From NCBI RefSeq assembly GCF_018623055.1, contig NZ_CP076019.1, positions 1,426,001 through 1,490,000 of the forward strand: a stretch of 64,000 bases of DNA, read 5' to 3'. Source of the stretch: Halorubrum sp. 2020YC2 (lineage in GTDB: Archaea > Halobacteriota > Halobacteria > Halobacteriales > Haloferacaceae). Position 1 is the first letter of the stretch. Every line of letters starts with the position of its first letter. Positions 63,798-64,000 of the stretch are shown piece by piece. The notes beneath the pieces are model-generated. The model was not told the DNA's origin. It searched no databases and saw nothing but the letters and a program-made list of their open reading frames with translations. Made by a program: the position numbers and the translations under genes.

Positions 63798-64000
63798 ATG
63801 AATCAGCACGATCAGTTTACAGAACAGGGCAAATATACAATGCATCTTCAGGAACACACACCACTCTCTGAGCAGCAAGCAAAGATACTTGCGCTCCGGA
63901 AAATGGGAAACACTACCGAAGAAATAAGCGATCAGCTCGGTGCGCATCCAGAAGTCGTTGAAACAATTTGGAATGACGTGCTTGAACAGTGGAATCTTGC
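63798..64000 (+). CDS. Helix-turn-helix protein, cut by window edge
   Basis: The frame is open to the right edge. An upstream ATG at 63777 is also in frame. The segment LSEQQAKILALRKMGNTTEE then ISDQLGAHPEVVETI is a sigma-region-4/LuxR-like helix-turn-helix. The rest of the protein lies outside. Confidence 0.5.
   Translation, partial: MNQHDQFTEQGKYTMHLQEHTPLSEQQAKILALRKMGNTTEEISDQLGAHPEVVETIWNDVLEQWNL

Noticed and set aside
11500-64000. Integrase or recombinase that could drive queC cassettes
   Set aside because: I looked for tyrosine and serine recombinase motifs and found none in the window; only TnpB and IS6 remnants are present.

Overview
The window looks like a haloarchaeon (Halobacteria; a Halorubrum-like genome is my best guess). 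The left end is very GC-rich, the predicted proteins are strongly acidic, and haloarchaeal families recur (halocyanin-type cupredoxins, archaeal MBF1, PadR and winged-helix regulators, HerA/NurA/Mre11/Rad50). Several genes have a TATA-like box about 25 bases before the start codon, as expected for leaderless archaeal transcripts. I see no rRNA, tRNA or CRISPR array.

Positions 1-10300 are ordinary chromosome: a methyltransferase cut by the window edge, a truncated receiver-PAS protein, thymidine kinase, an amidohydrolase, a second methyltransferase, two paralogous HD phosphohydrolases on either side of a universal stress protein, a two-domain halocyanin-like lipoprotein and a frameshifted MBF1 gene. 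A PurD-family gene is broken near 11500. From there to the right edge the DNA is less GC-rich, patchy and full of broken genes, which I read as an accessory island.

Positions 11500-29000 hold decayed genes: a receiver/PAS/histidine-kinase pseudogene, a two-gene operon whose products share a nuclease-like motif, a CBS-HEPN-like pseudogene, a TnpB insertion sequence abutting a truncated FKBP gene, two lipoprotein paralogues around an IS6-type remnant. Intact genes among them include a SOUL heme-binding protein, a short-chain dehydrogenase and a ribbon-helix-helix protein.

Positions 29000-62000 hold the most unusual structure. Eight separate, diverged copies of only the 3' end of queC (7-cyano-7-deazaguanine synthase) are scattered here: five on the minus strand (29.5, 35.1, 35.9, 37.2 and 38.5 kb) and three on the plus strand (45.1, 58.6 and 61.4 kb). 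No complete queC is visible. The copies punctuate small cassettes: a HicBA toxin-antitoxin pair, four copies of a winged-helix plus small-partner module, and a 13-kb block with an intact mre11-rad50-nurA operon, a frameshifted herA, a frameshifted MBL-fold protein and a second, atypical Mre11-like phosphoesterase. In seven of eight cases the gene next to the queC stop codon points towards it. I infer that the 3' end of queC has been a recurrent integration or recombination site for defence and toxin-antitoxin cargo. No integrase is visible, so the mechanism is open.

Between the two sets of queC ends lie an intact SF1 helicase, a pentapeptide-repeat protein with a channel-like C-terminus, an IS200/IS605-type end and a palindrome-rich intergenic stretch. 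A 1.6-kb inverted repeat (29.7-31.3 and 59.8-61.4 kb) and a 0.4-kb direct repeat (45.75 and 63.25 kb) show further duplication within the island.
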